A stretch of DNA of 64,000 nucleotides, taken from NCBI GenBank assembly GCA_963920665.1, contig OY987270.1:18378019-18442018 (forward strand). The letters run 5' to 3'. Position numbers and translations under genes: made by a program. The DNA is from Straminergon stramineum. Taxonomy: Eukaryota > Streptophyta > Bryopsida > Hypnales > Calliergonaceae. Under the pieces are notes generated by a model, which saw only the letters and a program-made list of their open reading frames with translations, was not told the DNA's origin and ran no database searches. Shown here piece after piece: positions 10,144-21,100 of this stretch (position 1 is the stretch's first letter; each line of letters opens with the position of its first letter).

Positions 10144-10734
10144 ATGGGTCAACCACACCAAGCCCAAGAAGCATCATCCTCGACACCACCCCTCGAGGAG
10201 ACCATCTTTACAACACAAGCACCAGAGGAGTTAGCATCAAACAACGCTCTAGAGACATTGCCGTTGACACCAGCTTATGAGGAGCCAATAGAAGAACCTT
10301 TGGAAGACCCTTTGGAGCAACCAACATCAGAACCGTTGCAAGAGCCACTTACACAACCTACGGAGGAAGAGGTTGTGCCTCTATCACAATTACCAAATAT
10401 GCGACGACGACCACGTGAAGAAGAAGAACAGCCTAGACGTGAGAACCCTTTGGAGCGTATTCCCTTGGATCAAGAGGTGCAAGGTCCTTGGCCACCAACG
10501 ATCAGATCATTGATGATCTATTTGGAGAATACATTGGATGTTGTCACCGGCACAGAAATTATGCTTGAAGGACAGTTTGCAAACATGGATGAGTTTACAA
10601 CAATCATCCGAACACCGATACTCGACGGCCACGAATTTAGGACTTTGGGTCCCTTACACATTTTGCCGCGAGAACGACGGGCAGTCTATATCCTAGAAGT
10701 AATGCAACAGCTCTTGGCATTCTTCGGAATGTAA
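10144..10734 (+). CDS. Third ORF downstream of pol, unknown function
   Basis: An open frame of 196 codons runs from ATG 10144; the frame is open further upstream without ATG. Residues 25-95 are acidic and proline-rich with repeating EEPIEEPLEDPLEQP-like units and an Arg-rich patch (MRRRPREEEEQPRR). The C-terminal half looks globular, with RSLMIYLENTLDVVTG and HILPRERRAVYILEVM. I recognise no domain, signal peptide or membrane span, so it does not look like an env gene. Its position behind pol resembles accessory ORFs in Athila/Tat-like elements. It could have its own promoter or be reached by splicing. Confidence 0.6.
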   Translation: MGQPHQAQEASSSTPPLEETIFTTQAPEELASNNALETLPLTPAYEEPIEEPLEDPLEQPTSEPLQEPLTQPTEEEVVPLSQLPNMRRRPREEEEQPRRENPLERIPLDQEVQGPWPPTIRSLMIYLENTLDVVTGTEIMLEGQFANMDEFTTIIRTPILDGHEFRTLGPLHILPRERRAVYILEVMQQLLAFFGM

Positions 10735-10742
10735 GCCGTCCT

Positions 10743-10748
<6 letters not shown>

Positions 10749-10800
<52 letters not shown>
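10749..10800 (+). repeat. Homopolymer A tract, 52 bp
   Basis: Fifty-two consecutive A follow the third ORF by 14 bp. The length may be affected by slippage in replication or assembly. The sequence continues with unique element DNA on both sides. Confidence 0.95.
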
Positions 10801-10804
<4 letters not shown>

Positions 10805-11682
10805 GATGGTCCAACAGCGATCGGCTATACTTATATCTTCGGGACAATTTAACGGACGTCTTCAACCGTCGGAATTTGGTAGCGTAGGCGGTTATCGTCT
10901 GAAGTTTACATTCCTGGTGATGAGGGTTCAACTCTTGGACCGTTACCAGGGCACCGTCCCCTGAGCTAGTGAAAAGGCAAGAAAGCCATCAATGACCGCG
11001 GTTGGAGACACTTTTGCAAGTGAACTCCAATATTGAGGTCTCTAAATTCTTGCCTTTCTTTTCATCAATTATGTTTTGATTTTCTTCTACCTTTCAGTCC
11101 AAACTCACTCCGATGAGGGAGGAAGGCGGGTTTGAAATTTTTTGGCTATAGGTCCAAATTTGCTCCGACAAATGTGGACAGGGTTTTCCTCTATTTTCTA
11201 TCTTTCCCTTTTTAGTTCCAAACTCACTCTGTTGAGGAAAGAAGGATGGGTTTTTATTTATTTAATTATCTATAGATCCAAATCAACTCCGATTGAGACG
11301 GATGGGAAACAACAAGAAAATTAAAAACTAGATAAATAAAAAATAAAAATAAAAATAAAAATAAAAATAGTTCGATGCAAGCTCAATATCTCATCTTGGC
11401 TTCATCATCATTTGCTCAGTTGAAGGATTGGTCTTCAGTCTATCACTTTTTAGCATTTTAGCAGTATATCAAATATCGCAAAGAAAATGACGGGTCTTAG
11501 GCGTTTCCATGTACATCATATTTATATAGCAAAATAGTAGCACCAAGATTAGTATGATAAAAGTCTAGATTTCCAAAATAGTTACCTTTGATACATAATC
11601 CAATGACCGTGTGCCATAGATATGTGAACCAAGAGAGTTCTAGGTCCAATGGTCACTGACCATTCCACAGATGGCCGCCATA
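10801..11682. other. Non-coding 3' internal region of the retrotransposon
   Basis: No ORF was found. It includes repeat copies at 11094-11310 and an AAAAT-type run at 11336-11368. Next to the 3' LTR there is no clear polypurine tract. Instead a perfect 17-bp palindrome (AATGGTCA-c-TGACCATT, 11648-11664) is followed by ATGGC-c-GCCAT at 11671-11681. Confidence 0.6.
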
Positions 11683-14600
11683 TGTGAGCCCCTATTTCGT
11701 CACCAGGGACTCACTTATCTTTTTTTTATTTTTTTTGTGAAAATAAGTGTGGAAAATAGTACAAAAAACCCAAAAAAGAGTGTAAAACCAAAATAGGTGT
11801 GTTACATGCCAATATAGTATTTGGTCATATTTTGAGAGTTTTTACTAATTAGATTCAAATTTCACTTGTAAATAGGTTAGAACCTAACCAATCGTGGTAA
11901 TTACGAGTTATGAGCATACTAGGCTCAAAATCCCACATAGAAAGGACATCGCTTGGCTAATATTGGTTGAGGGAACCCTGGTGAGGCACATAGGTTAGTT
12001 CCCGGAGATAGGTTCCAGTTTCCCCATTTCATCGATGAAATAGCGGAACCCCAATTATTGGCTTGCAGATGTTGAAAATACCAAGATGGGACCATGGAGG
12101 AATCTTTGGTCCAAGGAAGGTGACTTAGGGTTAAAACCATGCCCGGGAAACAACGGCGAAATCGGTTTGCCAAAAATTCCCACCGGTGTGGAAGATTCCC
12201 TAGCCATCGATAATTAAATAAGAGAGTGGATTTTGTTCCCCTAGGCCGATGTGTAGAGTAAAAATATGAGCCTACACATGTGTTGTGGGATTCCATGGGA
12301 GGTTCCACAAAAAGTTTCGGAATTTTCTGATAGTCAAAAGATGCCTTTCCGGACGGTCAACTACCCAAACCTACGATGAGAAATTCTTAAAAATTCTCCA
12401 GGTGGTGGTAAAATCTCACTAAAAATTATGATAGCTTCTTTTATGTTAATAAGACGCTCCAACAAGTTTCAAGACATTCTGATAGTCAGAAGAACCCGAA
12501 CTTGCAAGATTCCTCAACAATTGACAAAATTTAAAGATTACGGTGGAGTTGACCAATGGATCGGGAGCATACAAAAGCGGAATGGGGTCAAAGATAGGTC
12601 TTTTCTTACTCCCCCACACCTACTTAAGAACCTAGGCTAGTTACTTTTTTCAAAAAAGTCAAACTCCAAAAGTTGGGTTTTTAACCCTTTTGGATGTTAA
12701 GTTGGCGTTAGGTTTCGTTGAAATTTTGAAGTTAGAAAAAGGGGTGGGGGGTTCCTGTAGACTAAAAATGGCCTTCTGAAGCCAATGGTGCAATCCGTTT
12801 GTGATTTGGAGTTAATCTCCAAAAGTTAGAAATTGGACCAGCGTAGAAAGTCAAAATTGGTAAATTAGGGTGAAAATCCTAATTAATAAGATTACCATGT
12901 TGAAATGAGAGGAGATGGGTGCCCTTGAAAGAGTATATAAGGGCACTCATTCTTCTCTCAAATCACCCCTTCTAGCCATTATTTTGGCTTTGTAAACACG
13001 TTGGTCCATTAATTGTGGACTTTTGGCATTTTTGAGCCAAAGTTGTAAACGTGGTGTTTTTGGAGCATTTCAAGCTCCTTTTGTTGCTATTTTGTAAGCA
13101 TTGAAGGACATTGGGGTCCCTTCAAATCTTATGTGTTGTCTTTGTACTTGTTTTGAAGATTTTGGTTGAAATTTGGTAGTATTTTGGTTGTACTAACTCT
13201 TTCTTTAGTATATTTGTTATTTATTCAAGTCCTTGTTTAGGACTTGAGTATTGTACACTAACTCTAGAGGATCCTTCCCTTATGACTGGCGATGCCGCTT
13301 AGGGAAAAACTCTAGCTTGTTATGTTTATAGTTTTTGTACTAATTTTTGTACTAACACTTTTGATTCATCTTCCTTTAAGTTCTTTTGTCAAAATCTTTG
13401 TGTGTGTTATTTTCCGTGCTTACTATAACACGGCGAAGCTTTGAATTTAGTTTGTAGAATTAGATAGAAATTTAGTAGGCTTTGAAGGAACACGGCGAAG
13501 CTTTGAACTTTAGAGTCCTAAAATTTTCTCTCAAAAACAAGATTGTAGAAGTTCATCAAGTTAGCATAGAAAAACAAAAACAAAATCTCATCACATTCTC
13601 TTTCTCACAAATCTTTTAGTTCCATAGAAGTTAGAAGGACTAATTTTCATAGAAAGTAGAAGGACTAATTTTCATAGAAAGTAGAGGGACTAATTTTCAT
13701 AGAAAATAGAGGGACTAATTTTCATAGAAAGTAGAGGGACTAATTTTCATAGAAAGTAGAGAGACTGATTTTCATAGAAGGTAGAGGAATAAAAACAAAA
13801 CGAAACGAAAAAACAAAACAAAACAACAAAACAAAAAACGGCCTGCCAAGGCCAGGGAAGTCCCGGCCCAGGCAGGAGCCCCGCCAGGCAGCGGCAGGAG
13901 CTCCCCTGATCAGCCAGGGAGCCCCGCAGCAGAGGCAGGGAGCCCCAGCCGCAGGGGGAGCCCCGCAGCAGAGGCAGGAGCCCCCTCCCCGGCCAGGTGG
14001 CGGCAGGGAGAGCCCCGGCAGTGGGGGAGCCCCCGCTCAGGCAGGCAGCCCCGCCCAGCCAGGCAGGGGAGAGCCCCCCGCTGGCCAAGCCTGCCTGCTG
14101 GACTGCAGGCCGCGGCCAGGGAGCCAGGGGAGGAATTAATCCCCTCCCCTCTCAAGAAATTGGAGGTTCCGTTCGATTTTATTTATTTATTTTTGTTTAG
14201 GAACTAAGGTAGAGTAGACATAGGGAAAATAGAAGAGGGAGAGAAAAAGAATTGAAAAGACAAAGACAAAGAAAACAACAACAAAATAAAATAAGTTTAA
14301 AGTAGAATTAAAATAGGTTAGCCATAGGAATAGGTTGAGAAGGAAAACTATCATAGTTTGGAGAAAAAATAGAAACCAACACTAATCTCACCACTCTTTC
14401 TCTCTTAGAAGTTGTAGCAAGTGCACAACAAGATTAGAAGTCACAAACTCAAAGTTGCATGATAGAATGAAGGAGGAGTACAAAAGCTTGAGTTTAGATA
14501 GAAATTAGGTAGAAATCAAGAAAATCTTAAAGAATCAATTAGAACCATAGAAAATAGGATAGATTAGAAAGTTGCCTTGAATTAGTGAAATCTTATCGAA

Positions 14601-15064
14601 AACCATATCCTTCCAAATCAACTTGTAGAATAGAATAAGTTTAAATAGTGAAGGGATAGAAAAAACCTCCGTTAGCCATATTCCGCCAACTTGTAATTAA
14701 AATCCACTCTTTAAGCTGTAAGCAAAAAAATGACAAATGAAGGAGAACTCGATGATTTATACAACAACGAGCAAAATAACTTCCAATATGAGGTAAGTTA
14801 CTAAATAATCTAAATTATATTAATTTTCAAAGTAGGTCAATTAATACAAATTTAGTAGAAAATTTTTATGTTATTTAGAACTCATCTTTGTGAAAATGTT
14901 TGTTTCCAATGATTTTTTTTTGCTTAGGATTTAGGAAAAGAGTCCATTGCTTGGAAGGCTCAGTGGAAAATGCTCAGACACCCATTAGTAAATAAAATTA
15001 AGACAAAACAAAAAGAACCTGTTGTGGAAGTTGTTTACCATGGGTGGGTAAATAAACACTCACA
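11683..15064 (+). repeat. 3' LTR, complete
   Basis: It begins TGTGAGCCCC and ends AAACACTCACA, giving a perfect 6-bp terminal inverted repeat. The start is confirmed by alignment with the solo LTR at 50014, whose own boundary is fixed by a target duplication. It contains a TATA box, a GC-rich block (13842-14157), the 25-bp tandem repeat (13625-13787) and the predicted intron (14793-14927). Confidence 0.93.
12919..12946 (+). promoter_or_regulatory. LTR core promoter: TATA box inside an inverted repeat
   Basis: TATATAA at 12934-12940 is flanked by GTGCCCTT (12919-12926) and AAGGGCAC (12939-12946). The solo LTR has TATAAAA at 51281-51287 between GGGTGCCC and GGGCACCC. Conservation of both the TATA box and the flanking inverted repeat in diverged copies supports a promoter. 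Transcription would start near 12970. Confidence 0.7.
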
Positions 15065-17120
15065 ACATCATCAACATTTTTTGAAATATTTTACAACATC
15101 AACTTAGACGTACACCATACATAGTACACCATCCAAAATAGGCCACATACAATACACCATACATTATAAATTATACACCATATACTCATACATAGTACAC
15201 CATACAAAATAGGCCATACACAATATACCATACATTATACATCATATATTATATTTAATATTTATATAATATGGCTTGAAAAGTCACTTATTGTGAGTAT
15301 ATTGACAGGAAAGAACAAGCTATTTATACAAGTGGGTGGTAGGAGGGAAGGTAAATGATATGGGATATTTGAATTTTTTGAATTATACAAAGTTGTTGAA
15401 GTTGACATCACCAAAAAGATTTAGACGTCTCAGTTGATGTCTTAGTTGATATTGCAAAAAACATTTGGACGTTTCAATGGATGTTATAGTTGATGTCTCT
15501 GTTGATGTCTATTAAAAATATTGTTCAAATTTTAGATGGTGTCAAAGTGTGCTAATGTGGCACATGTGCCATTTCATCCTTGTTGGATGCCATATAAAAG
15601 AGGAATGAAACTACTTCAATACAAAATGCAACAATAAAAAAAATCATTTTTCAAAAACCCTATATGTCTTGTTGTTTACAAGAAGGTGAATACAAGACTT
15701 CAACGAGAATAGGATAGATTGAATTTCATACATTGCTCGAAAAATGATCTTCTAAAATTGAGAACAATTTATGTTCAATTCTAAAATATATGGGATAATG
15801 GAAATTCATATTTATGGAAATTAGATAATATCGAATGCATTAGACTAATTTTTCAAGACTTGTTAATACAATTAGAGCTACATCAGAAGTGCAATGGAAA
15901 ATGTAGTCATCAATCTATTTTTTTCCCTACATGCAATACTTTTTTAAAAGCCTCCAAGAAGCTGCCCTTCCTCTGTGTTTTTCTATGTGGTCTGCGTTTA
16001 ATCCTAGCCCACAGTAACTTCTACTAAGTTACCCATTGTTTAACCAAAATTCCTTGCCAAATGACAAGTTGTTTTATTGGACGTTGTACAGAATGCAACT
16101 ATCTTTTTTTTTCAATGTCTCCCAAAACATCACCATTGCATAAGACATCCACTCGTTTTGCCAAAGGCATCCCAATGTTTTCTAAAACATCCAATTTGAT
16201 TTTGCCTCCATGCCCACTATCCCATCTATTTGCTTCTGTTTTAGGAAACATGCTTGTTTGTTACCAACATCCAAAAAAATAGAAGTTCCTACTAGTGTCG
16301 TCTTGTCTAGAGCAAATTCAAGCATATTAGATGTGCACTGGAACTTCCAGAACTTTCTTCTTGGAAGGAAGGTCTCACTGGCATTATTCTTGGCTCACAC
16401 AACTCAGAGGGCCTCTACTCCCATGACGACAAACTTTTTAACATTGCCAGGGATATTTTCCATTCCATAATCCTCTAGAGACTATGGTGCACTTGTAATA
16501 GATTGGTATTTGAGGGGGAGTGTATAAACATTCAACAAATCTGTAACCTTACATGGCGAGATGCCATATTAGTTGGCATGGCTCAGAAGAGTCACACCCT
16601 TTCCTTCCTTGGCCAATGTAGCGAGGATAGGCAATGCAATATTATTTAGTCCTGATTTCATTGACACCTAGTGCAAAAACAATGTGTTTTTCTCAGGCAC
16701 TTTCTACAAGCATGAGTGACATCTTTTTCTTAGCTTGCCACCTAGGTTGAGTGGTCTGACAGAGTTGAACTGGGTTTTTTTATACTTTGATTTTTTCAAT
16801 TCACATCATTCATTTCAAAAAAATAAAAAAAATAAACCATTCAAATTATAAGTTATGCATTCATAGTAGAATAGACTTGTCACATCCAATTATTCTCTCT
16901 AACAATTATTCCAACTTCCAAACTAGACATCAAAATTTCTACTTAGTTGATCAATCCCATTTTCTCACCAAAATTCTCAACCCAAGAGAAATTGATTCAC
17001 ATTTAATTCTACCCTCGAAACCTTCATACATTTGACTTGAAATCAACCAAAAAAATTTCACCACAAAAACATTTGTTTTGTCAATTTGACAACCCATCCA
17101 TTGATTCTTTATTCTTACTT
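15065..17120. other. Repeat debris between two large elements
   Basis: No gene was recognised. Positions 15100-15250 hold about two copies of a 70-80 bp AT-rich tandem unit (tacaccatacatagtacacc, then caaaataggcca). A motif TTGAGGGGGAGTGT at 16511-16524 resembles the polypurine tract/LTR junction of Ty1/copia elements. Upstream sequence (15900-16500) could be an old copia remnant, but no domain is readable. The rest is AT-rich. Confidence 0.4.
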
Positions 17121-17130
17121 GTAGCCACTC
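17121..17130 (+). repeat. Left 10-bp target site duplication of the giant MULE
   Basis: GTAGCCACTC directly precedes the left inverted repeat and recurs exactly at 44397-44406 directly after the right one. A length of 9-11 bp is the hallmark of Mutator-like elements. Confidence 0.75.
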
Positions 17131-17202
17131 GAGGAATGCTAGCACGTGAGCAAGGAGTGGAGAGCGGACAGCAGGGAGCGGGAAAAAGGGAGCGGGGAGC
17201 GG
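17131..17202 (+). repeat. Left terminal inverted repeat of the giant MULE
   Basis: It starts GAGGAATGCTAGCA and passes into G-rich units of gggagcggg. It pairs with the complement of 44321-44396. The inner parts are related in composition but not base for base. Confidence 0.65.
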
Positions 17203-18168
17203 GAATTAAGTACTAAGAAACGAAACCCTATGACCGTGGATAAAAGTACCTAAAACCGTGGATATAGTCCAACTCAATAATTTGGATTGCAAATAGAATT
17301 ATTGAATTGTGACCTATGGTCGTGAAGCATGAAAATGGATCATGTTTGAAGTGGACAAAATCACAAGAAATGAACATAACCATTGCAGAAGAGGCCTCAC
17401 AATTTACAAACATAATGTTAGACAAATAATACACAAATGATATAGAAGATGAGCGTACAAGTTTGAGTAATAAAAGTAGACAAATGATCTTAGATTCAAT
17501 GAATTGATAACAATGCCAATGAATAATGCATTGTACATAGGGATAAAACATACTATGTGGATTATTTAGATCCTTGAAATTGCTCTTCAGAAAAATAGTT
17601 ATAATCTAACAACAACCTATGTATGGAAGTTTTGCTTTAGTTGAAAGCAGGTTTAGTTTGTAAATAATTGGAATATTGAAAGGTTAGGCTTGGAAATAGA
17701 ATAATGCATCCACAAGGTCAAGGTATTCCTGACAATCAGTAAGTATTATCTCTAGCAATGTACAGAGGAATTCATTAACAACATTGAACTAATGAAGTAC
17801 CTATCTATTTTATTACAATACACGAGTGTGTGTTTTGATGGCTAGTCTCTCGGTTTAGGGTAATCAAAAGTGAACGTCATGTCCTTGTGACATAATAGTT
17901 AAAAAGGTAGGGAGTTTAGCAATTGAAAGAATTAAGGAATGAATATATGTAACATAAGTAAAGAAAAAAATTCCATTGATTATAAAGAACATGGTGTTAT
18001 GGAAGCACGATGACCCTACTAGAAATGACTGACTAAAATCAAATCCTATTCAAAGAATATAGAATGCAAATGGTAATGAATCAATTCTAATACAAATAGA
18101 AAAGAAAATCATGAACTAGTACATTGACATCACGTACTGAGAATTGAGAAGTACTTTAAGAAAACATT
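17203..18168. other. Left subterminal region of the MULE
   Basis: No gene was seen. Two copies of accgtggata (17231, 17254) stand close to the end. The rest is AT-rich unique-looking DNA. Confidence 0.4.
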
Positions 18169-21100
18169 TCAGGGAGAGGGAGTTGAGGTTGAACTACCCT
18201 CACTATCTGATGTCTGTGAATCAGATTCTACAACACAATCATCAAAAAACTCCAAAATGCGGGGATCTACCAATTTGGCCCTAGAAGATGGCTTAGGGTC
18301 TATGTCGACCGTGACACCCATTGAATAATTGCATCTACCTTTTCCATAGATGGTTTGCGTCCGTATGGTCCATACATATGTCCCACAATCAAAACTTCTT
18401 CAACTCCAAACATTGACTTTGCTCCCGACAATGTCAAATGGACTTCTTCCAACTTGGTTAAAATCTTCTCACAATCAATAATATGATTTGTAACAAACTT
18501 CCGACATCCTTTGGAATCCAAAGTCTCATCTTTTTCTTCCTCTAAACACCCTTTGATAGGTACATCATCAAGAAATGGCATAGTTATATCTAGAATGAAA
18601 TCCCTCAAAACCTTATTCATTCCATTCATCATATGTGCGACAGAGTTTGTAGCCCCTTGAGGTAATGTGCACATCCTCACCAAGCCCAATGGTGTTCGCA
18701 TTGTAGTTAAATCTCTACTTTGCAATGCTAATTGAAATTGATCATAACCGGAAAATAAATCACCCATTGAATAAATTGCTCTTCTAGCAAACGCCTCCGC
18801 AAATTCATCAACAATTGGACTCGAGCCCATATTTCTAATAGTCACCTTATTCACCGGTTGCATATCTTGAATGAACCTCAAAGTACCATTTTTCTTAGGC
18901 ACCGTGAACCACCGATTCAAGTATGGCGCAATAAAAGGCTCTAAAATTCCCATCTTAATCTTCTCATTGAGCAATTCTACTAGCTTTGGTAAATGAGCCC
19001 TTGGTACTGGAATAGGCCTCAAATTCCAAGGTACATGTGGAATTGTGAAAATAACCATAGGTGTGACAACACTTGGATCAACACACCCAATCTCTTGTGG
19101 TTCAAAAGCAAATGCCTTGCCATGACATGAAAGCATTTCTTTAAAACATTTTCTCTCATTATCCAATAAAAATTCTACACCTCCAATTTTTAATCCATTC
19201 AACGTTTCATCCGTGAATTCATGCCCTATCTTTCTTGGATCCCTCAAATTTGGTTGCATAGAAGCTTTCTCCACATTCTTTTCAAAATCCGATGGAAGTG
19301 GTAAAGCCACTGGTTTAACCTTCTTTGCCACGGTCTTATACTTAGTCTCCACTATGGCTTCTTGCATTTCCATAAACTTCTTAATCTCATCATAAAAGTC
19401 TGTTGAGTGCACCCTAACAACTTGATCATTATCTCCAAAATCCAAATCCAATGTCGAATGTAAATCCCCCATTGTATCACCAAAGCATAATTCTTCAAAC
19501 ATACCCAATATATATTCGCCATTGTCAAGTGCACCATTCTTCTTCAATTCATGCTCAAGATTTTTAGCATGAAGCTTCTCTTCCCTCTTCAATTCTTTTT
19601 GATTTTTAAATAAAATAGATCCATCTCGAGATACACCCACAAAAGTCCCCAATATGGCCTCATCAAATTTTCTACTAGGTGGGAAGCCATCACCCCTTTT
19701 ACCATTGCAATCCCGCCTTACAATGGCATATGGTGAAAATCCCTTGTATAATCATGATGATCACCAAACTCTTTGTTCACCTTTGGCAAAGGTTGAGCCC
19801 TGTAGATGGAATTTATTTCAAAAATTATTTCTATTAAAATAAATCACCTAAGGAACGTAAGTTCGAACACTAGGAGGTAGGTTTTAAATCAAAACGGAAT
19901 CTAAAATTATAACACCTAAAAGATCCGATAGCAAGATTTTGAATTCCTAATTCCATACATCATCTTAATAACCATAGTTTTAGGACCACTTATCTATAAT
20001 CCAATTGTCTTTCTTTTCTTTATTCTCTTCCTTGATTGGACTCCACGTTTTGCATTTCTTCCTTCTTCACTCCAATTGCTCCTTGATTTATTTTCTTTAC
20101 CTCTTTCTCTTGGTTTTAATATATTAGTTTGGAATCGTCCATCTTTTGATGGTAGATACATCTTCTTATCTTTTCTTTTCGCTCCTCTTTGTTCATTTTA
20201 TCTTTATGTCTTTTATTTAATTTTATTTAATTTTTAATTTAATTTTATGAATTCTATATAATTCTCTCCAATTGTTATAATTCAATCCACATGTTAATTT
20301 ATTTTCTCATTCACTTCACAGTACTGTTTTCCCAATTGTTTCTTCTCATGGCAATCCAGATATAATCTTCCCTGATTGCTTTTCACAGTTTCATTCCAAT
20401 CTATTTTCCCTATCGGTAATTCTTACTCAACTTCCTAGTCACGATTAATCACTCACATGAATAATTCCCATTGATTTCCACTTCACTGGAACTCCTAAAA
20501 TTCTTATTACACCAATTTCTGATTGGTTTGATACTCACAGTTACTCAATATACTCATCAAAGCACTCATAATTTGTTATCCAATTGGCACATTCACAAAA
20601 TTCCTTACTCTATCTTAATTAACCCAAGTTCATTCATACATTTAACATTCCATAATTCCCACAATTTATCACAAATTTCATTATCACTTTTCTTTCAATT
20701 GTTTACTCACAATCAGTACTCAAAATTCACCAATTGAACATACACGCATCAATCACACATACAACCACAGCACAAACTCACAATTGCAAACATTCCACTA
20801 TATTCATCAAATCCAAAACAAACACAAAAACAACCAATTGTTTTACTTCCAATTCCTGGAAGGAGTCCCTGCTTCTCTCGAGGTCAACTGAACTCCCAAT
20901 TGGAAAACAAAGGCATATAAGCCTGACCTCCCAACCAGAATAACGACCAATTGTCAACTGAAAACTCCAAAAACGCCGGTTCATCTGAATTCCCATCCCA
21001 ATCGGTAACTAATACTAATAAGCACCTAAATTACCTTACCAATTGACTAAATGAGCAACTACACCAAGAAAATCAGCAATTGGCTAAAATTGAGATTAGA

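Larger units (their letters stand above)
10032..11310 (+). repeat. Three dispersed imperfect repeats around the third ORF
   Basis: Segments at about 10038-10130, 11094-11180 and 11210-11310 share the pattern: tccaaactcrctccg, gaggaaggYgggtttgaaat, then ctataggtccaaa and a purine-rich end. The copies are diverged, and the first two are separated by the third ORF. They may be leftovers of duplicated polypurine-like tracts. Non-coding repeats between pol and the 3' LTR occur in several large plant gypsy lineages. Confidence 0.7.
1..15064 (+). mobile_element. Ty3/gypsy LTR retrotransposon, structurally intact, 5' end cut by window
   Basis: Positions 1-1557 recur at 13508-15064 with a constant offset and no visible difference, so they are the two LTRs of one element. 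Between them lie a primer binding site, an extra ORF, one gag-pol ORF with all catalytic motifs, and a third ORF. The complete 3' LTR begins TGTGAG at 11683 and ends CTCACA at 15064. The 5' LTR therefore lacks about 1825 bp, and the whole element should be about 16.9 kb. No chromodomain and no second RNase H were seen, which fits the non-chromovirus side of Ty3/gypsy (Athila/Tat-like). The lineage is an inference. Identical LTRs and an open pol suggest a recent insertion that may still be active. The right target duplication should be acatc (15065-15069); its partner lies outside the window. Confidence 0.93.

Noticed and set aside
10686..10931. Frame on the - strand with a long poly-Phe run
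   Set aside because: It is the translation of the 52-bp homopolymer and overlaps the third ORF.
16061..16470. Two overlapping frames on the + strand
   Set aside because: No motif was recognised and the region looks like decayed repeat DNA; at best an old copia trace.
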